Below, in pieces: positions 1 through 6,169 of a stretch of 8,793 nt of DNA (positions are counted from its first letter, which is position 1; each line of letters starts with the position of its first letter). The position numbers and the translations under genes are program-made. The notes under the pieces were generated by a model. It saw nothing but the letters and a program-made list of their open reading frames with translations. It had not been told where the DNA came from and did not search any database. Source of the stretch: Gemmatimonadota bacterium (lineage in GTDB: Bacteria; Gemmatimonadota; Gemmatimonadetes; JACCXV01; JAHWKZ01); NCBI GenBank assembly GCA_030641505.1, contig DAOWHI010000144.1, positions 1 to 8,793 on the forward strand, read 5' to 3'.

Positions 1-344
1 GCTCGCTACAGCTGATCGGCGAGGACCGGATCGACCACACGCCGCGCGACGAGCGGGTCAAGCTCAAGGTCGGCGAAGCGTTCGACATCGTCGCCGAGCG
101 GCGCCAGACAGAGTACCGGAAGCTGGCCCCCGGGCTCTACGAGGAAGAGTTCGAAGTCGTCATCCGCAACCACAAGGACGAGCGGATCGTGGTCGAGATC
201 GTCGAACCGCTGCCGAGCGACTGGACGATGCTGTCGAACACGCACGACTACGAGAAGCTCGACGCGTTTACCGTCCAGTTCGACGTGCCGATCGCGTCCC
301 ATGGCGAGGCCACGTTGAAGTACCGCGTCCGCATCAAATTCTAG
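1..344 (+). CDS. DUF4139 domain protein, C-terminal part (5' end outside window)
   Basis: The frame is open from the left edge (first full codon at 3) to a TAG at 342-344, giving 113 residues. The segment reads LQLIGEDRIDHTPRDE, then VGEAFDIVAERRQT, EEEFEVVIRNHKDE and a final LKYRVRIKF. This conserved order is the end of the DUF4139 domain, a beta-rich C-terminal domain found in many bacterial proteins, often after an N-terminal DUF4140 or a signal peptide. The molecular role of the family is not established. Such proteins are usually predicted to be exported, but the N-terminus is off the window so I cannot see a signal. Codon use matches the neighbours and there is no sign of damage. The gene appears to end its own transcription unit, because a 177-base gap with a hairpin follows. 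Confidence 0.85.
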   Translation, partial: SLQLIGEDRIDHTPRDERVKLKVGEAFDIVAERRQTEYRKLAPGLYEEEFEVVIRNHKDERIVVEIVEPLPSDWTMLSNTHDYEKLDAFTVQFDVPIASHGEATLKYRVRIKF

Positions 345-350
345 AGCGGT

Positions 351-380
351 CGGGGCGGGCTATCGCAAATAACCGCCCCG
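351..380 (+). terminator. GC-rich hairpin after the DUF4139 gene, possible terminator
   Basis: CGGGGCGG at 351-358 is the perfect reverse complement of CCGCCCCG at 373-380. This gives an 8-bp GC-only stem with a 14-base AT-richer loop, starting 6 bases after the stop codon. The position suits a transcription terminator. No U-tract follows (the next bases are tgtcggaaaa), so an intrinsic terminator of the classical kind is not supported. It could also be a 3' mRNA stabiliser. Confidence 0.4.
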
Positions 381-510
381 TGTCGGAAAATCCCCTTCTG
401 GTCAGGCCTCAGGATCGGCTGAATCCCGAACCGTGAGTCGGCATCATCATTGCAGTCCGTGTATATTCCCCCGACTAGAATCTCACATTAGACCGTGTTT
501 TCATTGACCT
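381..510. other. Intergenic region upstream of the desaturase; no confident promoter
   Basis: This is the largest clearly non-coding stretch in the left half, and its second half is AT-richer than the genes. A promoter for the desaturase transcription unit is expected here. Candidate pieces are TATATT at 462-467, preceded by TG at 460-461, and TAGAAT at 476-481 with TTGCAG at 450-455. The latter pair is 20 bases apart, longer than the usual 16-18, and TATATT has no good -35 box. I therefore do not assign a promoter. No open frame with a plausible start is seen. Confidence 0.4.
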
Positions 511-516
511 GAGAGG
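511..516 (+). promoter_or_regulatory. Ribosome binding site fixing a TTG start
   Basis: GAGAGG at 511-516 lies 5 bases before the TTG at 522. No ATG or GTG in this frame lies nearby, and the protein begins with the residues expected before the first membrane segment of the desaturase family. The purine run supports TTG as the real start. Confidence 0.55.
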
Positions 517-521
517 CCGCT

Positions 522-1703
522 TTGCTGACCAGTCGCATCCGTTTCGACGACAATCATCACGACGACATCGTTTACCCATCCGCGATCGGGTTCACCTTTG
601 TTCATCTGGCCACTCTTGGAGCGCTTTGGTCGGGCGTGACGCCGACAGCCGTGGCGCTGTGCCTAGGTCTCTATTTTCTGCGGATGTTCGCCATCACGGC
701 CGGGCTCCACCGCTACTTCTCGCACCGCAGTTTCGAGACCAGCCGTATTTTTCAGTTCGTGCTGGCGTTCCTAGGCCAGACATCGCTTCAACAAGGCGTT
801 CTCTGGTGGTCGGCCAAGCACCGTCACCATCATAAGTACTCGGACATGCCGGAGGACGTTCATTCTCCGCGCCACCACGGGTTCTTGTTCGCTCATCTGG
901 GTTGGATCTTCGCTGTGCGCCGTGGGCAGGCCGATTACGATCTGGTCAAGGATCTGAGCCGGTACCCGGAGCTCCGGTGGCTCGACAAACACAAGCATCT
1001 GCCGGGTGTGCTGTTGGGCATCGTGTGTTTCCTGTTCGCCGGTTGGCCGGGTTTGTTTGTCGGCTTCTTCCTGAGCACCGTGTTTGTCTACCACGGAGCG
1101 TTCGCGATCAACTCGCTGGCCCACGTTTTCGGTCGCCAGCGCTACCTGACTGGCGACGACAGCCGCAACAACTGGCTCCTGGCGTTGATCACCATGGGTG
1201 AGGGGTGGCACAACAACCATCACTATTACCAGGTCGCTACTCGTCAGGGTTGGCGGTGGTGGGAGATCGATGTCACTTACTACATCTTGAAGCTCTTGTC
1301 GTGGGTGGGTCTGGTATGGGATTTGAAAGGACCCCCAAGCGACGTGCTCGAAGGCGAGCGCCGACTCCCGCGCCGGGCGATTGAGCAGGTGGCGCACGAA
1401 TTGGCGGCGACGTTCCCAATCGAACGCATCGCGGAGCAGGTACGCGCCACCTGGTTGCAACGGCCGAGTCTGGAGGAGGTCGCGGCGACGGCGCCCAAGG
1501 CCAAGGCGCGACTCGAGTCGCTGCTCAGGGACGTATCGGTTCCGCACCCACAGCTCCCCTCGGTCGACGATCTTCGCCGTCGAGCTCGATCGATGGCGCC
1601 CTGTACGCCATCGCTCGAAGAAGTCGCTGAGCGGGCCAGGGAGGTTGTGATCGAAGCGGTTTCGGCCCGCTTGATCGCCGAGCTTCAACCCGCCACCGCG
1701 TAG
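522..1703 (+). CDS. Acyl-CoA delta-9-type fatty acid desaturase with C-terminal extension
   Basis: This is a 393-residue integral membrane di-iron desaturase of the stearoyl-CoA desaturase/OLE1 type, which puts a cis double bond into long-chain acyl chains using O2 and electrons from a separate donor. The three histidine boxes are present: HRYFSH at 63-68, HRHHH at 100-104 and HNNHH at 230-234. The family's extra histidine in NSLAH is at 201. Hydrophobic segments lie near 20-36, 40-60, 75-92 and 160-190. The catalytic core ends near residue 275. The remaining roughly 115 residues are a charged, helical tail containing PSLEEV (315), PSVDDL (346) and PSLEEV (363). There is no fused cytochrome b5 or ferredoxin domain, so the electron donor is elsewhere. 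The start is TTG with a Shine-Dalgarno site at 511-516. It lies 9 bases before the acyl-CoA dehydrogenase start, probably cotranscribed. The regiospecificity is inferred from family similarity only. Confidence 0.9.
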   Translation: MLTSRIRFDDNHHDDIVYPSAIGFTFVHLATLGALWSGVTPTAVALCLGLYFLRMFAITAGLHRYFSHRSFETSRIFQFVLAFLGQTSLQQGVLWWSAKHRHHHKYSDMPEDVHSPRHHGFLFAHLGWIFAVRRGQADYDLVKDLSRYPELRWLDKHKHLPGVLLGIVCFLFAGWPGLFVGFFLSTVFVYHGAFAINSLAHVFGRQRYLTGDDSRNNWLLALITMGEGWHNNHHYYQVATRQGWRWWEIDVTYYILKLLSWVGLVWDLKGPPSDVLEGERRLPRRAIEQVAHELAATFPIERIAEQVRATWLQRPSLEEVAATAPKAKARLESLLRDVSVPHPQLPSVDDLRRRARSMAPCTPSLEEVAERAREVVIEAVSARLIAELQPATA

Positions 1704-1712
1704 CGAGTCAAC

Positions 1713-1841
1713 ATGGATTGGTCGTTCACCGACGAGCAGAAGGAGCTTCGTCGTACCGCGAAGCGCTTCGTCGATGAGGAACTGCGGCCGGTCGCCGACC
1801 AGATCGATAAAGAAAACGCCGTTCCCCCACACTTCATTTGA
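1713..1841 (+). pseudogene. N-terminal fragment of acyl-CoA dehydrogenase, ended by tandem TGA TGA
   Basis: The ATG at 1713 begins MDWSFTDEQKELRR and continues through RFVDEELRPVA to PPHFI, a typical acyl-CoA dehydrogenase N-terminus. It then meets TGA TGA at 1839-1844 after 42 codons. The same frame continues after the stops as LGGLRFRGVAFPPEYDGVGMGEL and the rest of the enzyme. Homologues normally have an Asp/Glu-type pair followed by LxxLG here. Reading GAT GAA in place of TGA TGA needs one extra T removed near 1837-1839 and one A restored near 1844. The two indels cancel and restore the frame. The reconstructed gene, 1713-2867, would encode 384 residues, the normal family length. Either the locus is truly interrupted, or these are two sequence or assembly errors. 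The window alone cannot decide. There is no strong Shine-Dalgarno site before 1713. Confidence 0.8.
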
Positions 1842-1901
1842 TGACTGGGTGGACTGCGTTTCCGCGGCGTCGCCTTTCCGCCCGAGTACGATGGCGTCGG
1901 A

Positions 1902-2867
1902 ATGGGCGAGCTCGGGTATGTCATCATGCAAGAGGAGATCAGCCGCGCCTGCGCTTCGACTGCGACGTTCATCGGCGCTCATCAGTCGATTGGTGCGATG
2001 ACGATCTACAAGTTCGGAACGGAAGCGCAAAAGAAGAAGTACCTGCCGTCGCTCGCGCGTGGTGAGACGATCGGCGCTTACGCTCTCACCGAACCCGAGT
2101 CTGGATCCGACGCGATGGGGATGAAAACGACGGCGGTTCTCAAAGGCGACAAGTACATCGTCAATGGCACCAAGATCTGGATCACCAACGGTGGATTGGC
2201 AGATGTGGTGGCGATGTTCTGCAACGTCGACGGCGAGACCGAGGACGACTCGGGACCGGCGGCGTTCATTGTTGAACGGTCGTTCCCCGGGTATTCCGTT
2301 GGAAAGACCGAAGAGAAGATGGGAATCCGGGGTTCCAACACCTGTGAGCTGATCTTTGAAGACATGGAGGTGCCGGCCGAGAACCTGGTCGGCAAGATCG
2401 GCCAAGGGGCGCGCATCGCGTTCGGCGTTCTCGATGTCGGGCGATTGGGGCTGGCTGCGGCGACGTTGGGCGCGGCCAAAGACGCCATCGACCGCTGTGT
2501 CCAATACGCGGGCGAGCGGCACGCTTTCGGACAGCCGATCGGCAAGTTCCAGGCGGTTCAGTTCATGATCGCGGAGATGGCTGGCGACACATACGCGATG
2601 GAGAATATGGTCTACCGAACCGCGTGGATGTGCGATGAGGGGATGCGATTCAGCCGAGAGTCGGCGATCTGCAAGTACTTCTGCTCCGAAGGTCTCGACC
2701 GGATCGTCGACAAGGCGGTCCAGATCCATGGAGGTATGGGTTACTCCGCCGAAATGTGGCCCGAGCGCTTCTACCGCGACTCGCGGATCAACCGGATCTT
2801 CGAAGGCACCAATGAAATACAGCGCGTCGTCATCGCGCGTGACGTGCTGAAGAACGGCGGCTACTGA
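1902..2867 (+). CDS. Acyl-CoA dehydrogenase, main body (N-terminus cut off by stops)
   Basis: FAD-dependent acyl-CoA dehydrogenases oxidise acyl-CoA thioesters to trans-2-enoyl-CoA and pass electrons to ETF. They act in fatty-acid or branched-chain degradation. Both family signatures are intact: ALTEPESGSDAMG (from residue 124 in full-length numbering from 1713) and QIHGGMGYSAE with the following R/D pattern (from 337). The catalytic base is Glu364 in RIFEGTNEIQR. WITNGG of the central beta domain is also present. From the ATG at 1902 the frame gives 321 residues. That product would lack most of the N-terminal helical domain (about 63 residues), so I doubt it is functional by itself, and no good Shine-Dalgarno site precedes 1902. 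The true gene most likely began at 1713. The exact substrate (short-chain, isovaleryl or glutaryl type) cannot be read with confidence. The lipoprotein gene starts 5 bases downstream. Confidence 0.88.
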   Translation: MGELGYVIMQEEISRACASTATFIGAHQSIGAMTIYKFGTEAQKKKYLPSLARGETIGAYALTEPESGSDAMGMKTTAVLKGDKYIVNGTKIWITNGGLADVVAMFCNVDGETEDDSGPAAFIVERSFPGYSVGKTEEKMGIRGSNTCELIFEDMEVPAENLVGKIGQGARIAFGVLDVGRLGLAAATLGAAKDAIDRCVQYAGERHAFGQPIGKFQAVQFMIAEMAGDTYAMENMVYRTAWMCDEGMRFSRESAICKYFCSEGLDRIVDKAVQIHGGMGYSAEMWPERFYRDSRINRIFEGTNEIQRVVIARDVLKNGGY

Positions 2868-2872
2868 CGCCG

Positions 2873-4132
2873 GTGTACCGCAGCTCTTCGGCTCGGATCG
2901 CGCTGCTTATCGGGATCGCGATGGGGGTTGGGTGTCGCGAGCAGGAGTCGCCGATGCCACGCGCCCTGGGTGGCGAGCTTCGGGTGAGCGCCGACTCGAC
3001 CGCGATTCTGCTCGGTCCCGACGTGCTTTTCGATGGCAATCGGTCTGGCGTCGGAGCGGGCGATACGCCAGTCCGATTCACTCACGTCGCCGCCTCGCCA
3101 GACTCATCACACATCGTATACGCTACCGTCGCTGGCCGACTCGGGGTTTGGTCGCGTCTATCTCAATCGGCGACGGAGATCGCGACGTTCGAGAACGGTC
3201 GGCTCGACAGTTTGGCGTGGGCGCCGGCTGGACCGTTTCTCGCCTACCAGATGACCGACCAGGACGGGCACGCCCGAACCGGGATCTATAGCGCCCGGTC
3301 GGGAAGGACAGCTCCGCACCCCGTCGCCGGGTGGCTCGACCGTCACGGCCAAAGCACCGTGTTACGCGAATGGGTCGATCATCAACGATTGAGGCTGGGG
3401 GTCGCGCCGAGCCGAGACCCGCAGGACGGTCTGGACTATCTATGGGATCCGGTCAACGCGATGTTTGCGGTCGAGGCGCACCTGGAGCCACTGGCCGAGA
3501 GTTCGCCACCGGGAGCGCGGCTCGAGCGCGGCGGGGTGTTCTCTGTCGATCTGCTGGGTGACGCCATACCCGAGTCGGTGGCGTTGTACCGGTCGGCGGA
3601 AGGCGCGCTCTCGGCGTTGCTGCTCGAACAGCGCGTAGACGGATACCGGGTGCGATCCACCGAACCGCTGCTGGAGCTCGATGTGTTGGGTTTCGACGCC
3701 TGGGAGAACGTCTCGGGTGGTGCCGGGTTGCGGTTGGTTTCCGAGCTCGGCGGCCGCCCGGTCCTGCTGCTGACCTTTCCTTCCTCGCGACCGCCGCTGA
3801 GCGCGATCGGCCTGTTTCGAGTCGACGCCGGTGGACGGCTAGTGGCCATAGACGCGGTGACGAGCAGTGGTTCACAGCCGGCTTTCTTTTTCGACGGTCA
3901 GACAGCCGTGGGCTCGGCCGAGATGGGTTTGCTCGATTTGGATGGCGACGGCGATTTCGAGGTCGTGGCTGCGAGCGGACGTCTGGAAGGACAGGCTCCC
4001 GAGCGACGCATCGCTTGGCGAACGAGCGTGTTTCGGTGGACCAATGGCCAGCTCATGCTGGCGCCCGACCTCGAGCCGGCGGCGCTGGAGCGGATCGAGC
4101 GCCTCACCGGCGGTAGTGTGGAGGACGGCTGA
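2873..4132 (+). CDS. Putative lipoprotein with beta-propeller-like and FG-GAP-like segments
   Basis: This 419-residue protein of unknown function starts at a GTG 5 bases after the dehydrogenase stop. The N-terminus has basic residues, a hydrophobic stretch (about 9-20) and then Cys21 in MGVGC. This suggests a lipoprotein signal peptide, although Gly at -3 is not the usual lipobox residue. Residues about 70-130 carry TolB/WD40-like strands, such as VAASPDSSHIVYAT, GRLGVWS and LDSLAWAPAGPFLAYQ. Later comes FSVDLLGDAIPESVALYR. Near the C-terminus GLLDLDGDGDFEVVAASG (D355, D357, D359, D361, E363) matches the Ca-binding loop of FG-GAP/VCBS-type repeats. FSVDLLGDAIPE may be a degenerate copy of it. 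The product is probably an envelope-anchored propeller-fold protein. Its link to the lipid genes is positional only. It is followed by a gene overlapping it by 4 bases. Confidence 0.7.
   Translation: MYRSSSARIALLIGIAMGVGCREQESPMPRALGGELRVSADSTAILLGPDVLFDGNRSGVGAGDTPVRFTHVAASPDSSHIVYATVAGRLGVWSRLSQSATEIATFENGRLDSLAWAPAGPFLAYQMTDQDGHARTGIYSARSGRTAPHPVAGWLDRHGQSTVLREWVDHQRLRLGVAPSRDPQDGLDYLWDPVNAMFAVEAHLEPLAESSPPGARLERGGVFSVDLLGDAIPESVALYRSAEGALSALLLEQRVDGYRVRSTEPLLELDVLGFDAWENVSGGAGLRLVSELGGRPVLLLTFPSSRPPLSAIGLFRVDAGGRLVAIDAVTSSGSQPAFFFDGQTAVGSAEMGLLDLDGDGDFEVVAASGRLEGQAPERRIAWRTSVFRWTNGQLMLAPDLEPAALERIERLTGGSVEDG
4120..4125 (+). promoter_or_regulatory. Shine-Dalgarno site pointing to a non-ATG start at 4129
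   Basis: GGAGGA at 4120-4125 is a near-perfect anti-Shine-Dalgarno match inside the last codons of the lipoprotein gene. The only nearby start-like codon in the frame of the next gene is CTG at 4129-4131, which forms a CTGA overlap with the lipoprotein's TGA. The TTG at 4162 has no purine run before it. ACG at 4132 is a weaker alternative. Confidence 0.5.
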
Positions 4133-4575
4133 CGAAGAGCGGCTCCAAGCTCGTCCTGGCGTTGATCGGTTTCGGCTTGGGTGTCGCGATCCTGCGAACG
4201 GTGTGCGTTCCGGTGGGCTCGTTTCGCTCCGGTGTCGACCGGCTCGAGTGGGGGATGCCCGCTGACAGCGTGCTCGCGATTCTGGGCCTGCCCAACCGCA
4301 TTTGTACTCACCCGACCGTGATTCACCTGGAACTCGTTGACACCGACACCGCGAAATTGGCCAGCGTCCTCGAGCGGAGCACCGCCGAACGATGGGTTTA
4401 CGCCAAGCGGCCGCCCCGACGACCCGTGCCGCGAATCGCCGATCCTGGGTGCCGCGCTCCCGCTGGGGCCACCGAGTTGGGGTACGACGATCAGCGGCGA
4501 CTGCGGTGGCGTTTGCGAGAGGCCGGTCGAACGTCGGTCGAGATCGACCCCGACCTCGTCCATGGACCGCAATAG
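4129..4575 (+). CDS. Small membrane-anchored protein with BamE-like motif, unknown function
   Basis: The frame ends at TAG 4573-4575. From TTG 4162 it gives 137 residues. From CTG 4129 it gives 148, beginning with TKSGSKLVLALIGFGLG, a lysine-bearing start to a hydrophobic anchor (about 8-22). I prefer 4129 because of the Shine-Dalgarno site at 4120-4125, but CTG is a rare start and 4162 remains the conservative choice. After the anchor, RLEWGMPADSVLAILGLPN (38-56) resembles the GMxxxxVxxxLGxP motif of SmpA/BamE-like small envelope proteins. The family assignment is weak because the rest of the protein is not recognisable. The C-terminal third is Arg/Pro-rich and ends in SVEIDPDLVHGPQ. The gene is translationally coupled to the lipoprotein, which suggests the two products act together at the envelope. 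Confidence 0.6.
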   Translation: MTKSGSKLVLALIGFGLGVAILRTVCVPVGSFRSGVDRLEWGMPADSVLAILGLPNRICTHPTVIHLELVDTDTAKLASVLERSTAERWVYAKRPPRRPVPRIADPGCRAPAGATELGYDDQRRLRWRLREAGRTSVEIDPDLVHGPQ

Positions 4576-4584
4576 CGGTGGTGG

Positions 4585-4612
4585 TTGACACGCGCGCCCC
4601 GGCATCTATCAT
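4585..4612 (+). promoter_or_regulatory. Sigma70-type promoter, TTGACA-N16-TATCAT
   Basis: TTGACA at 4585-4590 is a perfect -35 box. TATCAT at 4607-4612, after a 16-base spacer, matches the -10 consensus at five of six positions. It lies in the 44-base gap after the preceding stop codon, so it starts a new transcription unit with the genes at 4620-7230. The -10 box ends 7 bases before the GTG at 4620, so transcription should start at or next to the start codon, implying a leaderless mRNA. This is the best promoter in the window. Confidence 0.75.
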
Positions 4613-4619
4613 CCGGGGA

Positions 4620-5063
4620 GTGACTGAATCGAACTTCACCCAGGTTCTTCGTGAACTCGATGCGTTGGAAGCCGAAATCGAGGCCATCCGCGCGGCTGTC
4701 GATGAGGGCGAAGAGACGTTCTCGGCCGCGCCCACCGCCCGCGAGACGGCGCTCAGACACCTCGAGGGCGCGATGCTCCATACGGTGGTTTCTGCGCGGG
4801 CGCTGGTCAAAGGCGCCCAGTGGGAAGAGCCCGAGGACAATCTCGACGTGATCGAGACGCTGGCCGAGCACGACGTCGTTCCTGGACGGGTCGGCGCCAC
4901 CTTGGTCGGCTTGACTGAGTACGCGACCAACCATGCAGACGACTCCGGGTGGGAGGCAGAGGAAGACGCGACGAGCGCCTTTGAGCGACTATCGGAAGGC
5001 GTCGACGCGCTAGCCGAGTACCAGGAGTACGTGCACCACTTCCTGAGAGAATGGGAGCAGTAG
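4620..5063 (+). CDS. HepT/DUF86-like (HEPN-type) small helical protein
   Basis: This is a 147-residue acidic all-helical protein. The frame is open further upstream, but GTG 4620 sits at the predicted transcription start of the promoter at 4585-4612, so I take it as a leaderless start. The pattern of an N-terminal helix, then ALRHLEGAMLHTVVSARALV (44-63), then a loop with ETLAEHDVVPGRVGATLVGLTEYATNH, then AFERLSEGVDALAEYQEYV (120-138), resembles DUF86/HepT proteins of the HEPN superfamily. Active members carry R-x4-6-H at the position of LTEYATNH. Here His105 is kept but no Arg occurs in the preceding 7 residues (Glu100 lies five before it). No MntA-type nucleotidyltransferase partner lies nearby. 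The resemblance is from memory of the fold pattern and is moderate. If right, this is a probably inactive HEPN protein. It overlaps hisC by 13 bases. Confidence 0.6.
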   Translation: MTESNFTQVLRELDALEAEIEAIRAAVDEGEETFSAAPTARETALRHLEGAMLHTVVSARALVKGAQWEEPEDNLDVIETLAEHDVVPGRVGATLVGLTEYATNHADDSGWEAEEDATSAFERLSEGVDALAEYQEYVHHFLREWEQ

Positions 5064-6169
5064 TCCGAGAGACTGCGCCCCCCACACCGCCACGCGCCGA
5101 CCTTGAGCGGATCTGGCCCTATATCCCAGGCCGGCACCGAACAGAGATCATGCGCGATTACGGTGTCCGGGACGTGCTCAAGCTTGCGTCGAACGAGAAC
5201 CCCCTGGGACCGTCGCCACGCGCGGTCGCGGCGATCGCCGGCCTGGGCAGTCAAGCACACCAATATCCCGACAGTCAAGCGGTGGCGTTGCGCGCCGCGC
5301 TCGCCGATCGTCACGGCGTTTCGCCGGAGCAAATCGTCATCGGCAACGGCTCGGTAGAGTGCATCGACCTGGTAGCGCGGGCGTTCCTCCGCCCCGGCGA
5401 CCAAGCGATCGTCGGCTTCCCCTCCTTCCCACGGTTTCAAATCGCCTGTCAGGTCGTCGGTTGCGAAGCGATCGTGGCACCCCATCAGGATTGGCGATTC
5501 GATTTGGATGGCGTAGTCAGCGCAGTTGGCGACTCGACCCGGGTGGTGTTTGTCGACAACCCCTGCAATCCGACCGGAACGCACATTGGGCCGGACGACC
5601 TGGCCACGTTTCTCGATCGGCTGCCGCCCGAGCTGCTTGTCGTGCTCGATGAGGCGTACCACGAGTTCGTTCCCCGGGAGCTGTTGTTGCCGGATGAGAT
5701 CGAGCGGATCGAGCGCGGTGAGAACCTGGTCCTCTTGAGGACGTTCTCGAAAGCGTACGGACTGGCCGGATTACGAATCGGCTATGCGATCACCCGCGCC
5801 GAGACGGCGCGGGCGATGAATCGGGTGCGAGAGGCGTTCAACGCCAGTGTTTATGCTCAGGCGGCTGCGCTGGCCGCGCTTGACGATCAGGGCCACGTCC
5901 GCGATGTGGTCGAGTCGGTATCAACCGAGCGCGACTGGCTGGCTGGGGAGTTGGCACGGCTCGGCTTCCCGACCATCGCCTCGGAGACAAACTTCCTCTT
6001 CACCGAGCTCGGTCCGGACGCTGCGGGTTTGAATCAGGGGCTCCTCGAGCGCGGGATCATCGTGCGACCGATGTATGCGCCCGGCATCGAGACGTGGGCG
6101 CGCATCTCGATTCCCCAACGCGCCGACGGTCAACGGCTGATCAGCGCCCTGGAAGAGCTGGTCGTATGA
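5051..6169 (+). CDS. hisC: Histidinol-phosphate aminotransferase
   Basis: This 372-residue PLP enzyme of fold type I, subclass I-beta, exchanges amino groups between histidinol phosphate and imidazole-acetol phosphate/glutamate in histidine synthesis. Visible landmarks are WPYIPG (22-27), LASNENPLGPSP (45-56), NPCNPTG (170-176), LDEAYHEF with PLP-pyridine Asp200 and Tyr203, the Schiff-base lysine Lys234 in TFSKAYGLAGLRIGY, Arg242 and the carboxylate-binding Arg351 in ARISIP. The usual vGtxeE stretch after the last Arg is replaced by IPQRAD, a mild deviation. Some HisC-like enzymes also or instead act on aromatic amino acids, so the substrate is inferred. The ATG at 5051 gives a normal N-terminus but has only a weak, closely spaced purine run, consistent with translational coupling to the overlapping upstream gene. 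The stop overlaps the next ATG as ATGA. Confidence 0.88.
   Translation: MGAVVRETAPPTPPRADLERIWPYIPGRHRTEIMRDYGVRDVLKLASNENPLGPSPRAVAAIAGLGSQAHQYPDSQAVALRAALADRHGVSPEQIVIGNGSVECIDLVARAFLRPGDQAIVGFPSFPRFQIACQVVGCEAIVAPHQDWRFDLDGVVSAVGDSTRVVFVDNPCNPTGTHIGPDDLATFLDRLPPELLVVLDEAYHEFVPRELLLPDEIERIERGENLVLLRTFSKAYGLAGLRIGYAITRAETARAMNRVREAFNASVYAQAAALAALDDQGHVRDVVESVSTERDWLAGELARLGFPTIASETNFLFTELGPDAAGLNQGLLERGIIVRPMYAPGIETWARISIPQRADGQRLISALEELVV

Noticed and set aside
450..481. TTGCAG / TAGAAT promoter for the desaturase
   Set aside because: The spacer is 20 bases and the -35 is imperfect. TATATT nearby has no -35, so I cannot choose with confidence.
1839..1844. Recoding of TGA TGA as selenocysteine or by readthrough
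   Set aside because: Homologues have an Asp/Glu-type pair, not Cys, at this spot. Two adjacent recoded stops would be extraordinary, and I see no stem-loop typical of a bacterial SECIS just downstream.
1774..2001. + strand frame through the dehydrogenase break, as an alternative product
   Set aside because: Only the short DDWVDC part follows the possible inserted T. After that the frame loses all similarity, whereas the original frame regains dehydrogenase similarity at once.
771..2729. 652-codon open frame on the - strand
   Set aside because: It lies antisense to the desaturase and dehydrogenase, both strongly conserved. Its translation is Arg/Asp/His-rich with no recognisable domain. Long antisense frames are expected in high-GC coding DNA.
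4615..4620. GGGGAG as Shine-Dalgarno site for the gene at 4620
   Set aside because: It overlaps the start codon, so no spacing is possible.
3872..5662. 596-codon open frame on the - strand
   Set aside because: It crosses four + strand genes including hisC and a clear promoter. Its composition is low in complexity (Arg/Ser/Ala) with no domain, as expected for a shadow frame.
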